Shown: in pieces, positions 23,043-32,249 of the stretch
Layout: each line of letters opens with the position of its first letter
Position numbering within the stretch: position 1 is the first letter of the stretch
From: an uncultured Collinsella sp.
GTDB lineage: Bacteria > Actinomycetota > Coriobacteriia > Coriobacteriales > Coriobacteriaceae
Direction: 5' to 3'
Assembly (NCBI GenBank): GCA_958413765.1
Contig: CATYVH010000002.1
Coordinates: 108,892 to 172,891 of the forward strand
DNA: 64,000 bases
The notes under the pieces: model-generated
What the model was told of the DNA's origin: nothing
Database searches by the model: none
What the model saw: the letters and a program-made list of their open reading frames with translations, nothing else
Made by a program: the position numbers and the translations under genes

Positions 23043-25793
23043 TTAGGCGGAACGCTTGGCCTCGAGCTTGGCCTGGGCGGCAGCCAGGCGCGCGAGGGGC
23101 ACGCGATAGGGCGAGCAGGACACGTAGTCCACGTCGGCCACGTTAAACAGGCCCTTGATGGACTTGGGGTCGCCGCCGTGCTCGCCGCACACGCCAAAGT
23201 GCATATCGGGATTGGTGGCGCGGCCCTTCTCGACGGCCAAGCGCACGAGCTCCAGCACCGCCGTGTCGATGGTCTCGAAGGGGTTGTCCTTCAGGATCTT
23301 CTTGTGCAGGTACAGCGGGATGAACTTGGCCTCGGCGTCATCGCGCGAGAAGCCAAAGGTCGTCTGGGTGAGGTCGTTGGTGCCAAAGCAGAAGAAGTCG
23401 GCATGATGGGCGATCTCGTCAGCGACCATGCAGGCACGCGGCAGCTCGAGCATCGTGCCCACGGGAATATTGAGCTCGACGCCTTCCTCGGCGGAAACCT
23501 CGGCGATCACGCGCTCGATAACCTCGCGGGTCTGGACATGCTCGGCCGTGATGGAAACGAGCGGAACCATGATCTCGGGGCGCGGGTCGACACCCTCCTT
23601 GATAAGGCGGGCAGCAGCCGTGGCGACGGCGCGAACCTGCATGAGCGGCAGATCGCCAAAGACGACGGACAGGCGCACGCCGCGCAAGCCCAGCATGGGG
23701 TTGGACTCGACCATGCCGTCAATGCGACGCAGGCGGGCGCGCAGGGCAGTGAGCTCCTCCTCGGGAGCGCCGGCGGCTTCCTTCTTGGTGATGGCGATCT
23801 CGAGCTCGCAAGGATTATCCAGGAACTCATGAAGCGGCGGATCGAGCAGGCGGACGACCACATCGCGACCGGACATGGTCTTGAACATCGCCAGGAAGTC
23901 CTCGGTCTGAACCTTGAGCAAGTCGGCCAGGGCCTGCTGCTTCACGGCCTCATCGTCAGACAGGATAAAGCTCTGGATGATGTTCTTGCGATCGCCCAGG
24001 AACATGTGCTCGGTGCGGCACAGACCGATGGCCTCGGCGCCAAACTCGAGCGCGAGTGCAGCATCCTCGGGGTTGTCGGCGTTGACGCGCACGTGGTTGG
24101 CGTGACCGTCGGTCTCGTCCAAACGGATCTCATCGGCCCAAGACAGGATGGTGTCCAGGTCGCCGGTGAGCTCTGCAGAGACCAGGTCGACCGCGCCATC
24201 GACAACGATACCCTGGGTGCCGTCGATGGAGATGACATCGCCCTCGCGCAGCACGCGGTCGCTGCCCTCGATGCGCACGACCTTCTCTGCCGCGTCAATG
24301 TGGAAGCGCTCAACGCCGCAAACGCAGGGCGTACCCATGCCGCGGGCGATAACGGCGGCATGGCTCGTCTTGCCACCGTGGCTGGTCAGGATGCCCTCGG
24401 CGGCGACCATGCCCTTCAGGTCGTCGGGGTTGGTCTCCCAGCGGACCAGAATGACCTTGTGGCCCTCGTTGGCGCGCGCGACGGCGTCATCACTCGAGAA
24501 CACGACCTCGCCCACTGCGGCACCAGGGCTGGCGTTAAGGCCGCTGGCCAGGGCCTCGTACTTCTTGGAGGCGTCGAACTGCGGGTGCAGGAGCTGGTCG
24601 AGCTGCGCGGGATCGATGCGGCTCACAGCCTCCTCGCGGGTGATGAGGCCCTCCTCGACCATTTCGATAGCAATGCGCAGGGCGGCAGTGGCGGTGCGCT
24701 TGCCCACGCGGGTCTGGAGCATCCAGAGCTTGCCCTGCTCGATGGTAAACTCGATATCGCACATATCGCGGTAATGATCCTCGAGCGTCAGGAACACGCG
24801 CTCGAGCTCCTCGCCTGCGGACTCGAGGCCCGAGGTGGTCTTGAGGTCGGCGATGGGCTCGGTGTTGCGGATGCCGGCGACGACGTCCTCGCCCTGGGCA
24901 TTCACCAAAAAGTCGCCATAGAACTCCTTGGTGCCGTCGGCCGGGTTGCGCGTAAAGGCGACGCCGGTCGCAGAGGTCTCGCCCTTGTTGCCAAAGGCCA
25001 TGGCCTGGACGTTGACGGCGGTGCCGAGCTCGTCGGAAATGCCGTGCTGCTTGCGGTAGATGCAGGCGCGCTCGTTCATCCAGCTGCCAAAGACGGCCTG
25101 GATGGCAAGGCGCAGCTGGGGCTCCGGATCGTGCGGGAAAACGGGCTTACCGTCGGCGACCTCGAGCTCGGGATACAGGGTCGCCTCGACGTTCTCGGAG
25201 AAGATGCCCTTAAAGGTCTCGACGAGCTCCTGCAGGTCCTCGGCCGAAAGCTCGGAATCGACACGAACGCCGGCGACCAGGCGGGCCTGGGTCAGGGCGT
25301 TCTCGAATAGGTCGGCGTCGACGCCCATGACGACGTTGGAGAACATCTGGATAAAGCGACGGTAGCTGTCCCAGGCAAAGCGCGGGTTCTGCGTCTGCGC
25401 GATAAGGCCCTGGACGGAATCGTCGTTGAGGCCCAGGTTGAGGACCGTGTCCATCATGCCGGGCATGGAGAACGGAGCGCCCGAGCGAACCGACACGAGC
25501 AGCGGATCGGAGGCATCGCCGAGTTTCTTGCCGCAACGGGCCTCGAGGTCCGCCTCGGCGGCAACGATCTCATCGAGTGCGCCTTCGGGCCAGACGTTGC
25601 CGGCACCGGAGTACTCGACACAGGTCTGGCAGGTAATGGTAAAGCCACCGGGAACCGGCAGACCGATGCGGCTCATCTCGGCAAGGTTTGCGCCTTTGCC
25701 GCCAAGCACGAAGTTCATGGATTTGTCGCCCTCAGTGACACAGGTGCCCTGGGCGTCGGTTCCAAAACGGTAAACCCTCTTGCAATCGCTCAC
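23043..25793 (-). CDS. ppdK: Pyruvate, phosphate dikinase
   Basis: PpdK interconverts pyruvate + ATP + Pi and PEP + AMP + PPi, used in PPi-linked glycolysis or PEP synthesis in anaerobes. The nucleotide-binding N-domain begins at FVLGGKGANLAEMSRIGLPV. The phosphorylated His is in GGKTSHAAVIARGMGTPCV (near residue 475). The C-terminal PEP barrel ends with VCGEHGGDPKSI containing the catalytic Cys. The 916 residues span all domains. The GTG start has AAGGGG 7 nt upstream. The Thr two residues before the catalytic His, in GGKTSH, is the presumed target of the upstream PpsR. Mg-dependent, cytosolic. Confidence 0.96.
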   Translation of the reverse strand: MSDCKRVYRFGTDAQGTCVTEGDKSMNFVLGGKGANLAEMSRIGLPVPGGFTITCQTCVEYSGAGNVWPEGALDEIVAAEADLEARCGKKLGDASDPLLVSVRSGAPFSMPGMMDTVLNLGLNDDSVQGLIAQTQNPRFAWDSYRRFIQMFSNVVMGVDADLFENALTQARLVAGVRVDSELSAEDLQELVETFKGIFSENVEATLYPELEVADGKPVFPHDPEPQLRLAIQAVFGSWMNERACIYRKQHGISDELGTAVNVQAMAFGNKGETSATGVAFTRNPADGTKEFYGDFLVNAQGEDVVAGIRNTEPIADLKTTSGLESAGEELERVFLTLEDHYRDMCDIEFTIEQGKLWMLQTRVGKRTATAALRIAIEMVEEGLITREEAVSRIDPAQLDQLLHPQFDASKKYEALASGLNASPGAAVGEVVFSSDDAVARANEGHKVILVRWETNPDDLKGMVAAEGILTSHGGKTSHAAVIARGMGTPCVCGVERFHIDAAEKVVRIEGSDRVLREGDVISIDGTQGIVVDGAVDLVSAELTGDLDTILSWADEIRLDETDGHANHVRVNADNPEDAALALEFGAEAIGLCRTEHMFLGDRKNIIQSFILSDDEAVKQQALADLLKVQTEDFLAMFKTMSGRDVVVRLLDPPLHEFLDNPCELEIAITKKEAAGAPEEELTALRARLRRIDGMVESNPMLGLRGVRLSVVFGDLPLMQVRAVATAAARLIKEGVDPRPEIMVPLVSITAEHVQTREVIERVIAEVSAEEGVELNIPVGTMLELPRACMVADEIAHHADFFCFGTNDLTQTTFGFSRDDAEAKFIPLYLHKKILKDNPFETIDTAVLELVRLAVEKGRATNPDMHFGVCGEHGGDPKSIKGLFNVADVDYVSCSPYRVPLARLAAAQAKLEAKRSA

Positions 25794-26062
25794 GATACTT
25801 CCCCTTCCATGCGCTTACGCGCACGACCGTGGTAACGAATCGACCCGCCGGATGCGGGCCGTGAGGGAACTATACGGCGGGTTTTGGACAGGCTTGAGCA
25901 GAGGGTGCGCGGTTTGGTAAACGTGCTAAAACCGGCGATAAACGGTAGGTAAAGGTGGCTACCTTATGAAGATACCACTACAAGGAAAGTGCAGGTCGGA
26001 TGCGATGTTTTTGCTAAATCGCTTTACCATTTATCAGCATTATTTCCAAGTATTCTCTTTGG
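25794..26062 (-). other. Intergenic region upstream of ppdK
   Basis: No gene is seen in this stretch. On the minus strand a possible -10 (TATAGT) lies at 25869-25874 without a matching -35. A palindrome AAGGTGGCTACCTT at 25952-25965 could be an operator or a hairpin. The segment 26005-26060 is clearly more AT-rich than its surroundings. Confidence 0.4.
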
Positions 26063-26122
26063 TTAGCTAAAAGAGCCCCGTCCCAAATTAGCTACCCAAA
26101 CAACCTTGTCCCAAGTGAGCTA
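26063..26122 (-). repeat. Dispersed repeat family 2, two tandem copies after ppsR
   Basis: On the minus strand the sequence reads GTAGCTCACTTGGGACAAGG, a short spacer, then GTAGCTAATTTGGGACGGGG followed by CTCTTTTAGCTAACC. The two units share GTAGCT..(A/C)TTTGGGAC. The second is bounded by inverted TAGCTAA/TTAGCTA. A related copy lies at 34113-34145. The first unit supplies the TAG stop of ppsR. Confidence 0.65.
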
Positions 26123-26995
26123 CTTTTGTTGAGCGCGGCGGGCGGCACGGCGGGCTCTTGCCTCTTGAATCTCTTCGAGGTGAGCAATGATCTCGGCAGC
26201 GCTTTCCTCGATGGCTTTGCCGTCGGTACGCACAACAAAGCAGCCTAAGCGCTTCATGAGGGCACGAGCTTCCTCAAGCTCGCTGCGCACGCTCTCAGGC
26301 TCGGCATAGGAGCCGGCAACGGCACGGGCGTAGTCATCGCACAAGCGGCTATCGCGAATCTCAGAAATAACGTCGACGGTCGAAATCAGGCCGAACAGGT
26401 GCATCGGGTCAACCTCGTAAATCGACTTGGGCGGCTCCATGCCATGCGCCAGTGGGACATTGGCGACCTTGTAGCCCTGATAGGCTAAATACATCGACAG
26501 CGGCGTCTTGGATGTACGCGACACACCCAGCAGCACGATATCGGCACCCGACAGATCGTCGCAACCACGACCGTCATCGTGCTCAACGAAATACTCCATG
26601 GCCTCGATACGATGGAAATAGCGGTCATCGGTCTTGTGAATCACGCCCGCAGCGCACTTGGGCGGCACACCGATGAGCGACGACAGCACGGCAAGCGTCG
26701 GGCCGATCAGGTCGACCGAACGGATATGCAGCATACCCAGGTAATCGAGCACGCGGGCGCGAAGCGCCGGATCGACAATGGTATGGAACACGGCGACATC
26801 GCGATGGTCGGCATCGACGCGCGGCCCCACAAATGACTTGACCTGCTCCACCGAGGTCACCTTGGGCAGGCGCAAGAGACGAAAAGCCCCTTCATCAAAT
26901 TGCCCGGACGCCGCAAGCACCACCTCACAAGCGGTATCGCCGAGCGAATCGGAGATAACGATAACGGTGGGACGAGCGGTGACCGGGCAATCCAT
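26120..26995 (-). CDS. Pyruvate, phosphate dikinase regulatory protein (DUF299 kinase/pyrophosphorylase)
   Basis: The bifunctional regulator inactivates PpdK by ADP-dependent phosphorylation of a Thr near the catalytic His and reactivates it by phosphorolysis. The 291 residues contain the family start VIVISDSLGDTACEV, the P-loop-like GVSRTSKTPLSMYLA near residue 150, and HRIEAMEYFVEHDDG. Its target gene ppdK is directly downstream on the same strand, which supports the assignment. The C-terminus ends in an Arg/Ala-rich helix. The stop codon lies inside a dispersed repeat, so the last residues may differ from relatives. The ATG follows AAAAGGAG. Confidence 0.92.
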   Translation of the reverse strand: MDCPVTARPTVIVISDSLGDTACEVVLAASGQFDEGAFRLLRLPKVTSVEQVKSFVGPRVDADHRDVAVFHTIVDPALRARVLDYLGMLHIRSVDLIGPTLAVLSSLIGVPPKCAAGVIHKTDDRYFHRIEAMEYFVEHDDGRGCDDLSGADIVLLGVSRTSKTPLSMYLAYQGYKVANVPLAHGMEPPKSIYEVDPMHLFGLISTVDVISEIRDSRLCDDYARAVAGSYAEPESVRSELEEARALMKRLGCFVVRTDGKAIEESAAEIIAHLEEIQEARARRAARRAQQK

Positions 26996-27029
26996 GCGGG
27001 GCTCCTTTTGCGCTTATGCGCAGGCTGGC

Positions 27030-29126
27030 TTACTTTTTGCGGGCAAGCTCACCGATGTTGGCGATGCCGGAGAAAACGGCCTCGAAGCGGTTGAGCAGCT
27101 TAAGGCGATTATCGCGAAGCTGCTCGTCCTTGTCCATGACCATGACCTCGTCGAAGAAGCGGTCGATGGGGGCACGCAGGGCGGCGAGGGCAGCAAGGGC
27201 GGCCGGGTAGTCCTCGGCAGCAAGGGCGGCATCGACAGCGGTCTGAGCAGCCTCGGAGGCGTCGGCGAGCGCGAGTTCGGCCTCGCCCATCAGGGCGCGG
27301 TCGTACTCCGCACCCAGCTCGGGCTTCGAGATATGCGCGGCACGGGCATAGGCGGTAGCCAGGTTGTCGAACGTCTCAGCGTCGTTTTTGCGGGCCTCGT
27401 CGAGGGCGGCGCAGCGGGCGAAGAAGACGGACGGGGCGATAATGTGCACCGCGGAGACGGCGGCAACGGTATCGGCCGGGATCTTTTCGTCGCGGGCCAT
27501 GCTCACCAGGCGGCCATGGAAGAAGTTACGAACCTGCTGCGCGACCTCGGCGGCGTCGAACTCAATGCCCTGCTCGCTATAGAGCTCGAGCGCAAAGTCG
27601 ATGAGCGACGTGGGATCGATCGGCAGACGGTCGCGCAGGATGTTGATGATACCGATAGCGGCACGACGCAGCGCGTAGGGATCGGAGGAGCCGGTCGGGG
27701 GCTCGCCGATGGCAAAGATACCGGCGATGGTATCGAGCTTGTCGGCGCAGGCCACGATGCAGCCAGCGGTGCCCTCGGGCAGCTCGTCGCCGGCAAAGCG
27801 GGGACGATAATGATCGCGAATGGCGTGGGCAACCTCGTCGTTCTCCCCCATCGCGGTCGCGTAATAACCGCCCATCACGCCCTGTTGGCTCGTGAACTCG
27901 ACGACGGCGTTGGACACCAGGTCGGCCTTGCACAGGTGAGCGGCGCGAGCGGCGTCGGCGGCCAGGTGGGCGCCCAGATGGGCCTCACGGGCAATGGCGA
28001 GCGCGAGCTGCTCAACACGCTCGGACTTGGCGAGCACGCTACCGAGCTTCTCCTGGAAGGCGACCTTGGCCAGGCGCTCACGGAACTCGTCGAGGGAGAT
28101 CTTCAGGTCCTCCTCGTAGAAGAACTTAGCGTCGTCCAGACGGGCGCGCACGACGCGCTCGTTGCCGTCGATCACGCGCTCGGCGTTCCCGGGCTTGCTG
28201 TTGGAGACGACCACGAACTCACGCGTCAGCTTGCCCTCGCCGTCATAGATCGGGAAGTAGCGCTGGTTGGTGAGCATGGACTCGCAGATGATCTCGTGCG
28301 GGACCTTGAGGAACTCCTCGTCGAAGGTACCGACGAGCACCGTCGGCCACTCGCAGAGGTTGATGACCTCTTCGAAGACCTTCTTGGGCGTATCGACATG
28401 GCAGCCGGGACGGGCAGCCTCGACCTCGGCGATACCGGCGAGGATGGCCTCACGACGACGCTCGGCAGAAAGCACGCCGGCATCCTCGAGCACCTGCTCG
28501 TAGACGGCGGGGCTGGCAACCACATGGTCACCAGGGCCAAGTACGCGATGACCGCGCGTGGTGTTGCCGCTCGTCACGTCGGCAAACGACACGGGCACAA
28601 CATCCTCGCCCAGAAGGCAGCAAATCCAGCGGACCGGACGCACGAACGTCGCGTGCTCGTGACCCCAGCGCTGGGAGCGGTAGTTGGGCCACTGCAGGCC
28701 AGTGATGGTCTTCTCGCACAGAGCGGTCAGAATCGGCGTAGCCGGTGCGGAGGGAATGTTCTTCTCAGCAAAGACGTACTCACGGCCGTCGGTGTCCTCG
28801 CGACGGACCAGATCCTCGGCAGCCACACCGCACTTGCGAGCGAAGCCCTGGGCGGCCTTGGTGGCGTTACCGTCAGCGTCGAAGGCAATGTTGGCCGCGG
28901 GGCCACGCTTGACCTCGTGAACCTCATCGGTCGCGGTGGCGACGTCGGCAACGAGCACAGCCAGGCGACGCGGGCTCGAGATCACACGGACCTCGCCGTG
29001 GGCCAGGCCGGCATCGTCCAAACCCTTGACGATCATGGTGCCGAGCTGCTTGACGGCATTGTTCAGCGGCGCGGAGGGCATCTCCTCCGTACCGATCTCA
29101 AACAGGAAATCCTTAGCGTCTGCCAT
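27030..29126 (-). CDS. glyS: Glycyl-tRNA synthetase beta subunit
   Basis: The beta subunit binds tRNA-Gly and partners with the alpha subunit encoded 3 nt upstream. The 698 residues match the family: N-terminal DFLFEIGTEEMPSAPL, the central WPNYRSQRWGHEHATFVRPVRW region, KVPHEIICESMLTNQRYFPI, and a C-terminal anticodon-binding domain. The two-subunit enzyme is usual in many bacteria but not in mycobacteria and streptomycetes, which fits the Coriobacteriia inference. Confidence 0.97.
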   Translation of the reverse strand: MADAKDFLFEIGTEEMPSAPLNNAVKQLGTMIVKGLDDAGLAHGEVRVISSPRRLAVLVADVATATDEVHEVKRGPAANIAFDADGNATKAAQGFARKCGVAAEDLVRREDTDGREYVFAEKNIPSAPATPILTALCEKTITGLQWPNYRSQRWGHEHATFVRPVRWICCLLGEDVVPVSFADVTSGNTTRGHRVLGPGDHVVASPAVYEQVLEDAGVLSAERRREAILAGIAEVEAARPGCHVDTPKKVFEEVINLCEWPTVLVGTFDEEFLKVPHEIICESMLTNQRYFPIYDGEGKLTREFVVVSNSKPGNAERVIDGNERVVRARLDDAKFFYEEDLKISLDEFRERLAKVAFQEKLGSVLAKSERVEQLALAIAREAHLGAHLAADAARAAHLCKADLVSNAVVEFTSQQGVMGGYYATAMGENDEVAHAIRDHYRPRFAGDELPEGTAGCIVACADKLDTIAGIFAIGEPPTGSSDPYALRRAAIGIINILRDRLPIDPTSLIDFALELYSEQGIEFDAAEVAQQVRNFFHGRLVSMARDEKIPADTVAAVSAVHIIAPSVFFARCAALDEARKNDAETFDNLATAYARAAHISKPELGAEYDRALMGEAELALADASEAAQTAVDAALAAEDYPAALAALAALRAPIDRFFDEVMVMDKDEQLRDNRLKLLNRFEAVFSGIANIGELARKK

Positions 29127-29129
29127 GGC

Positions 29130-30041
29130 TTACGCCACCTCGCCTTCCTGATCGGCATTCTCGTTGACTCCGGCGACCTCGGCCATGTAGGCCTCGCAGC
29201 ACGCCTTGGCGACGGCGCGGACGCGCAGGATGTAGTTGGCACGCTCGACTGCGGACAGGGCGCCACGGGCATCGAGCAGGTTGAAGGCATGGCTGCACTT
29301 CATGACGCAGTCGTACGCCGGCAGCGGCAGTTTGCGCTCCAGGCAGGAGTGGCACTCGGCCTCGTAGTCGTCAAACTTCTGACGCATCATCTCGACGTTG
29401 GCGACCTCAAAGTTATAGGCACTGAACTCGCGCTCGTTCTCGAGGAACACGTCACCATAGGTCATGGGCGTGCCGTCGGGCAGATAGCTCCACACCAGGT
29501 CGTAGACGGAGTTGACACCCTGGGCGTACATGGCGATACGCTCCAGGCCATAGGTGATCTCGACGGGCACGGGATCGACCTCGATGCCGCCCACCTGCTG
29601 GAAGTACGTAAACTGCGTGACCTCCATGCCGTTGAGCCAGACCTCCCAGCCAAGGCCCCAGGCGCCCAGGGTCGGGCTCTCCCAGTCGTCCTCGACAAAA
29701 CGGACGTCATGGTCGTTGGGGTCCAGACCGATAGCGGCAAGAGACCCCAGGTAGAGCTCCTGGGCGTTGACCGGCGAGGGCTTGATGAGCACCTGGAACT
29801 GATAGTAGTGCTGCATGCGGTTGGGGTTCTCGCCGTAGCGGCCGTCGGCGGGACGGCGGCAGGGCTGCGCATAGCAGGTGCGCCACTCGGCGGGACCGAG
29901 CGAGCGCAGCGTGGTCGCGGTATGGAAGGTACCGGCACCGACCTCGGAGTCATAGGGCTGCATAATGACGCAGCCCTGCTCGCCCCAGTACTGCTGGAGG
30001 CGCAGGATGATGTCTTGGAAGGAAAGCGATGAAGCGTTCAT
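29130..30041 (-). CDS. glyQ: Glycyl-tRNA synthetase alpha subunit
   Basis: The catalytic class II subunit activates glycine. The hallmark sequences SFQDIILRLQQYWGEQGCV and AEWRTCYAQPCRRPADGRYG lie near the N-terminus, with EVWLNGMEVTQFTYFQQVGG in the middle. At 303 residues the length is normal. The ATG is preceded by AGAGG. glyQ is 59 nt downstream of lepB. The gap holds a possible -10 (TATAGT), so the pair may be read both from the rpsP operon and independently. I found no room for a T-box leader. Confidence 0.97.
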   Translation of the reverse strand: MNASSLSFQDIILRLQQYWGEQGCVIMQPYDSEVGAGTFHTATTLRSLGPAEWRTCYAQPCRRPADGRYGENPNRMQHYYQFQVLIKPSPVNAQELYLGSLAAIGLDPNDHDVRFVEDDWESPTLGAWGLGWEVWLNGMEVTQFTYFQQVGGIEVDPVPVEITYGLERIAMYAQGVNSVYDLVWSYLPDGTPMTYGDVFLENEREFSAYNFEVANVEMMRQKFDDYEAECHSCLERKLPLPAYDCVMKCSHAFNLLDARGALSAVERANYILRVRAVAKACCEAYMAEVAGVNENADQEGEVA

Positions 30042-30087
30042 GCCTCTAATATCCCCTCGTCGAAACGATTACACGGTTAGGTACTGT

Positions 30088-30093
30088 ACTATA
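30088..30093 (-). promoter_or_regulatory. Candidate -10 for glyQS
   Basis: TATAGT on the minus strand lies 46 nt before glyQ. No recognisable -35. Confidence 0.3.
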
Positions 30094-30100
30094 GCGGTTT

Positions 30101-30664
30101 TTAGTCGATAGCGCCGATACGGTTGAGCGGCCAGTAGCGCACAAGCGCCACGGCGATCAAGTCGGAGCGGTCGACCGGGCCAAAATAGCGGGAGTCAGCA
30201 GAGTTCTCGCGGTTGTCGCCCATCACCCACACGCACCCGTCGGGAACGGTGTAGGGATAGCTCACCTGAGCGCCAGGGGCCTGGACCGAAAGCGGCCAGC
30301 TCATGCCGGTCGTATAGTCCTCATCGAGCGCCTGGCCGTCGACGACGACCTTGCCGTCCTGAAGGTCGACCGTCTGGCCGGCCGTGGCAATAACTCGCTT
30401 GACGAGAACATCGTGCTCGGAGGTGCCATCGGGGTTGTGGAATACCACAATATCGCCCTGTTTAACGGGCTGACCGAGCTCGAGGCTCACCTTTTGCGCC
30501 AGGATCTGATCGCCAATCTCGATCGTGGACTCCATGGAGCCGGTAGGCACCACAAAGGGTTCAACCACAAATGAGCGAATCAAGAAGGTGGCGACCAGTG
30601 CGATCGCGATGACCGCGATCCACTCAAAAGCGCCCCTCAACGCGGAATGTTGCGTAGGAACCAT
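30101..30664 (-). CDS. lepB: Signal peptidase I
   Basis: This membrane serine protease removes signal peptides from exported proteins. A single N-terminal membrane helix (about residues 14-30) precedes the catalytic Ser in PTGSMESTI and Lys in VLVKRVIATAGQTV. The C-terminal box MGDNRENSADSRYFGPV is intact. At 187 residues it is the compact Gram-positive form with one anchor. I used the ATG at 30664. A GTG two codons earlier overlaps the trmD stop, but its ribosome-binding site would be too close. It follows trmD in the rpsP operon. Confidence 0.95.
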   Translation of the reverse strand: MVPTQHSALRGAFEWIAVIAIALVATFLIRSFVVEPFVVPTGSMESTIEIGDQILAQKVSLELGQPVKQGDIVVFHNPDGTSEHDVLVKRVIATAGQTVDLQDGKVVVDGQALDEDYTTGMSWPLSVQAPGAQVSYPYTVPDGCVWVMGDNRENSADSRYFGPVDRSDLIAVALVRYWPLNRIGAID

Positions 30665-30666
30665 AT

Positions 30667-31425
30667 TCACTCCTCGCTCTGCGAATACGAAGCGTCAAGG
30701 ATCTCCTGAGCGTAAGCGCGCTCCTCGGGCGTAAGCCGCGCCGTCTCGATCAGGTCGGGGCGCCAGCGGCAGGTACGCTCGATGGCGTTCTTGCGGCGCC
30801 AGGCATCGACCTTGGCGTGATCACCGCTCACGAGCACTGGAGGCACGCCCTCGCCGTTGAACTCGGCAGGACGGGTGTACTGCGCGTACTCGAGCAGACC
30901 ACCGTCCTCGGCAGTCGAGAATGACTCGTCCACGTTGCTCATCTCGTCACCAAGGGCGCCGGGAATGAGGCGTACGACGGCATCGGCAACGACCATAGCG
31001 GGAAGCTCGCCGCCCGTGAGCACGTAATCGCCGATCGACAGACGCTCGTCGGCATACGCATAGGCACGCTCGTCGACACCCTCGTAACGGCTGCAAACAA
31101 ACAGCAGACGCTCACTTTTGAGCAGGCGCTCGGCCACATGCTGCGTAAAGGGTTCGCCGCAGGGAGTGAAGAACACCACCGTGGGCTTGGGGCCCTCCGC
31201 GCTAATGGCCTCGATGGCCTCGGCGATAGGCTCGACCTTCATGAGCATGCCCTGCCCGCCGCCGTACGGCTCGTCATCGACGGTACGATGGCGGTCGTGC
31301 GTCCAGTCACGCAGGTTATACGCCTTAAAATCAAAAAGGCCGGCCTTGCGGGCGCGGCCCAAGATCGATGTGGACATGACGGGCTCAAACATCTCGGGAA
31401 AGACCGAAAGGGTCTCGATCAGCAT
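30667..31425 (-). CDS. trmD: tRNA (guanine-37-N1)-methyltransferase
   Basis: TrmD makes m1G37 to prevent +1 frameshifting. The SPOUT trefoil-knot region is clear: LLFVCSRYEGVDERAY, then LSIGDYVLTGGELPAMVV near residues 130-150. The N-terminal ETLSVFPEMFEPV and the YGGGQGMLM loop are conserved. At 252 residues the length is normal. It sits in the classical rpsP-khpA-rimM-trmD order, but lepB replaces rplS as the next gene. Confidence 0.96.
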   Translation of the reverse strand: MLIETLSVFPEMFEPVMSTSILGRARKAGLFDFKAYNLRDWTHDRHRTVDDEPYGGGQGMLMKVEPIAEAIEAISAEGPKPTVVFFTPCGEPFTQHVAERLLKSERLLFVCSRYEGVDERAYAYADERLSIGDYVLTGGELPAMVVADAVVRLIPGALGDEMSNVDESFSTAEDGGLLEYAQYTRPAEFNGEGVPPVLVSGDHAKVDAWRRKNAIERTCRWRPDLIETARLTPEERAYAQEILDASYSQSEE

Positions 31426-31435
31426 GTTTTCCTCC

Positions 31436-31957
31436 CTACTTGTCCATATCGATCAGGCCGTCCATAACGTGGACGGAAATTGTTCCTGTGTCGGGAAGAT
31501 CAAGCACAACCTGCTCGATCACGGGAATCAGCACCTCGCCGTACCGATCACCCTCGACAACCCAAACATCGTTAGCGGGCGTCGACATGATCTCGACGAT
31601 CGTGCCGAGTGAACCGAAGCGCTCGTCGACCACCTCGCGACCCATCAGGTCGGTATAGGCGGCGTCGAGTGAATCGAGCTCAAAATCGTCACGATTTGCC
31701 AACACATAGCATCCCGTGATGCCCTCGGCGGCCGTCAAGTCGTCAATGCCCTCAAACGAGACCAGATCGCCATCGCCCGTATCGGTGACGGACACGACCG
31801 TGCAAAAGCGGTCGCGCTTGAGCGCCGGCGGCGTCAGGGCGACGCGCATACCCGGCTCTAATACAGAAGGAAGCCCCCGCAGCGGCTGCGCGAGGACCTC
31901 CCCCTTCCTTCCGTGCGGCTTGACCACACGGGCGATGTTTTTGTACTGGGACCTCAA
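31436..31957 (-). CDS. rimM: Ribosome maturation factor RimM
   Basis: RimM assists maturation of the 30S head and binds S19. The N-terminal barrel contains IARVVKPHGRKGEVLAQPL and the C-terminal PRC barrel contains LMGREVVDERFGSLGTIVEI and LIPVIEQVVLDLPDTGTI. The only plausible start is TTG at 31957, 4 nt after the khpA stop; its ribosome-binding site is weak, so translation may depend on coupling to khpA. At 173 residues the length is typical. Confidence 0.93.
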   Translation of the reverse strand: MRSQYKNIARVVKPHGRKGEVLAQPLRGLPSVLEPGMRVALTPPALKRDRFCTVVSVTDTGDGDLVSFEGIDDLTAAEGITGCYVLANRDDFELDSLDAAYTDLMGREVVDERFGSLGTIVEIMSTPANDVWVVEGDRYGEVLIPVIEQVVLDLPDTGTISVHVMDGLIDMDK

Positions 31958-31961
31958 GGTC

Positions 31962-32246
31962 CTAGCCCAGAACCTCTACCTCGACAGCAGTGTCGAGGCG
32001 AGCGGCCAGTGCACGGGCGAGCGTGCGAATGGCCTTGATGGTACGGCCACGACGGCCGATGACCTTAGCGACGTCATCCTCGGCGACAGAAACCTCGATC
32101 GTAGAGGCGTCGTCACCATCGATGACCTCAAGGCTCACGGAATCCGGGTCGTCGACGATCTGAACAACGAGATATTCGACGAGATCGGCGATGCGATCTG
32201 AGAGCATTGCCTCACCCTCGAGCTGTGCAGCGTCAACCTCAGGCAC
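31962..32246 (-). CDS. khpA: KH-domain RNA-binding protein KhpA
   Basis: This small RNA-binding protein (94 residues) has a KH domain whose GxxG loop is in KVIGRRGRTIKAIRTLARA. The family (YlqC/KhpA) acts with KhpB in RNA metabolism and influences cell elongation in streptococci. The N-terminal about 18 residues are an extension. The GTG start has GAGGAG 6 nt upstream in the rpsP 3' end. Position between rpsP and rimM is the conserved one. Confidence 0.92.
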   Translation of the reverse strand: MPEVDAAQLEGEAMLSDRIADLVEYLVVQIVDDPDSVSLEVIDGDDASTIEVSVAEDDVAKVIGRRGRTIKAIRTLARALAARLDTAVEVEVLG

Positions 32247-32249
32247 GAT

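Noticed and set aside
25952..25965. Palindrome AAGGTGGCTACCTT as a regulator operator for ppdK
   Set aside because: A single short palindrome about 75 nt upstream of a poor -10 is not enough to call an operator.
26778..30032. A 1084-codon plus-strand open frame opposite glyQ, glyS and ppsR
   Set aside because: It is antisense to three clearly conserved genes. The translation is rich in Gly, Leu, Val, Asp and His with no domain pattern, which is the usual shadow of high-GC third codon positions.
30042..30100. Possible T-box riboswitch before glyQS
   Set aside because: The gap is only 59 nt and lacks a specifier stem or the T-box sequence.
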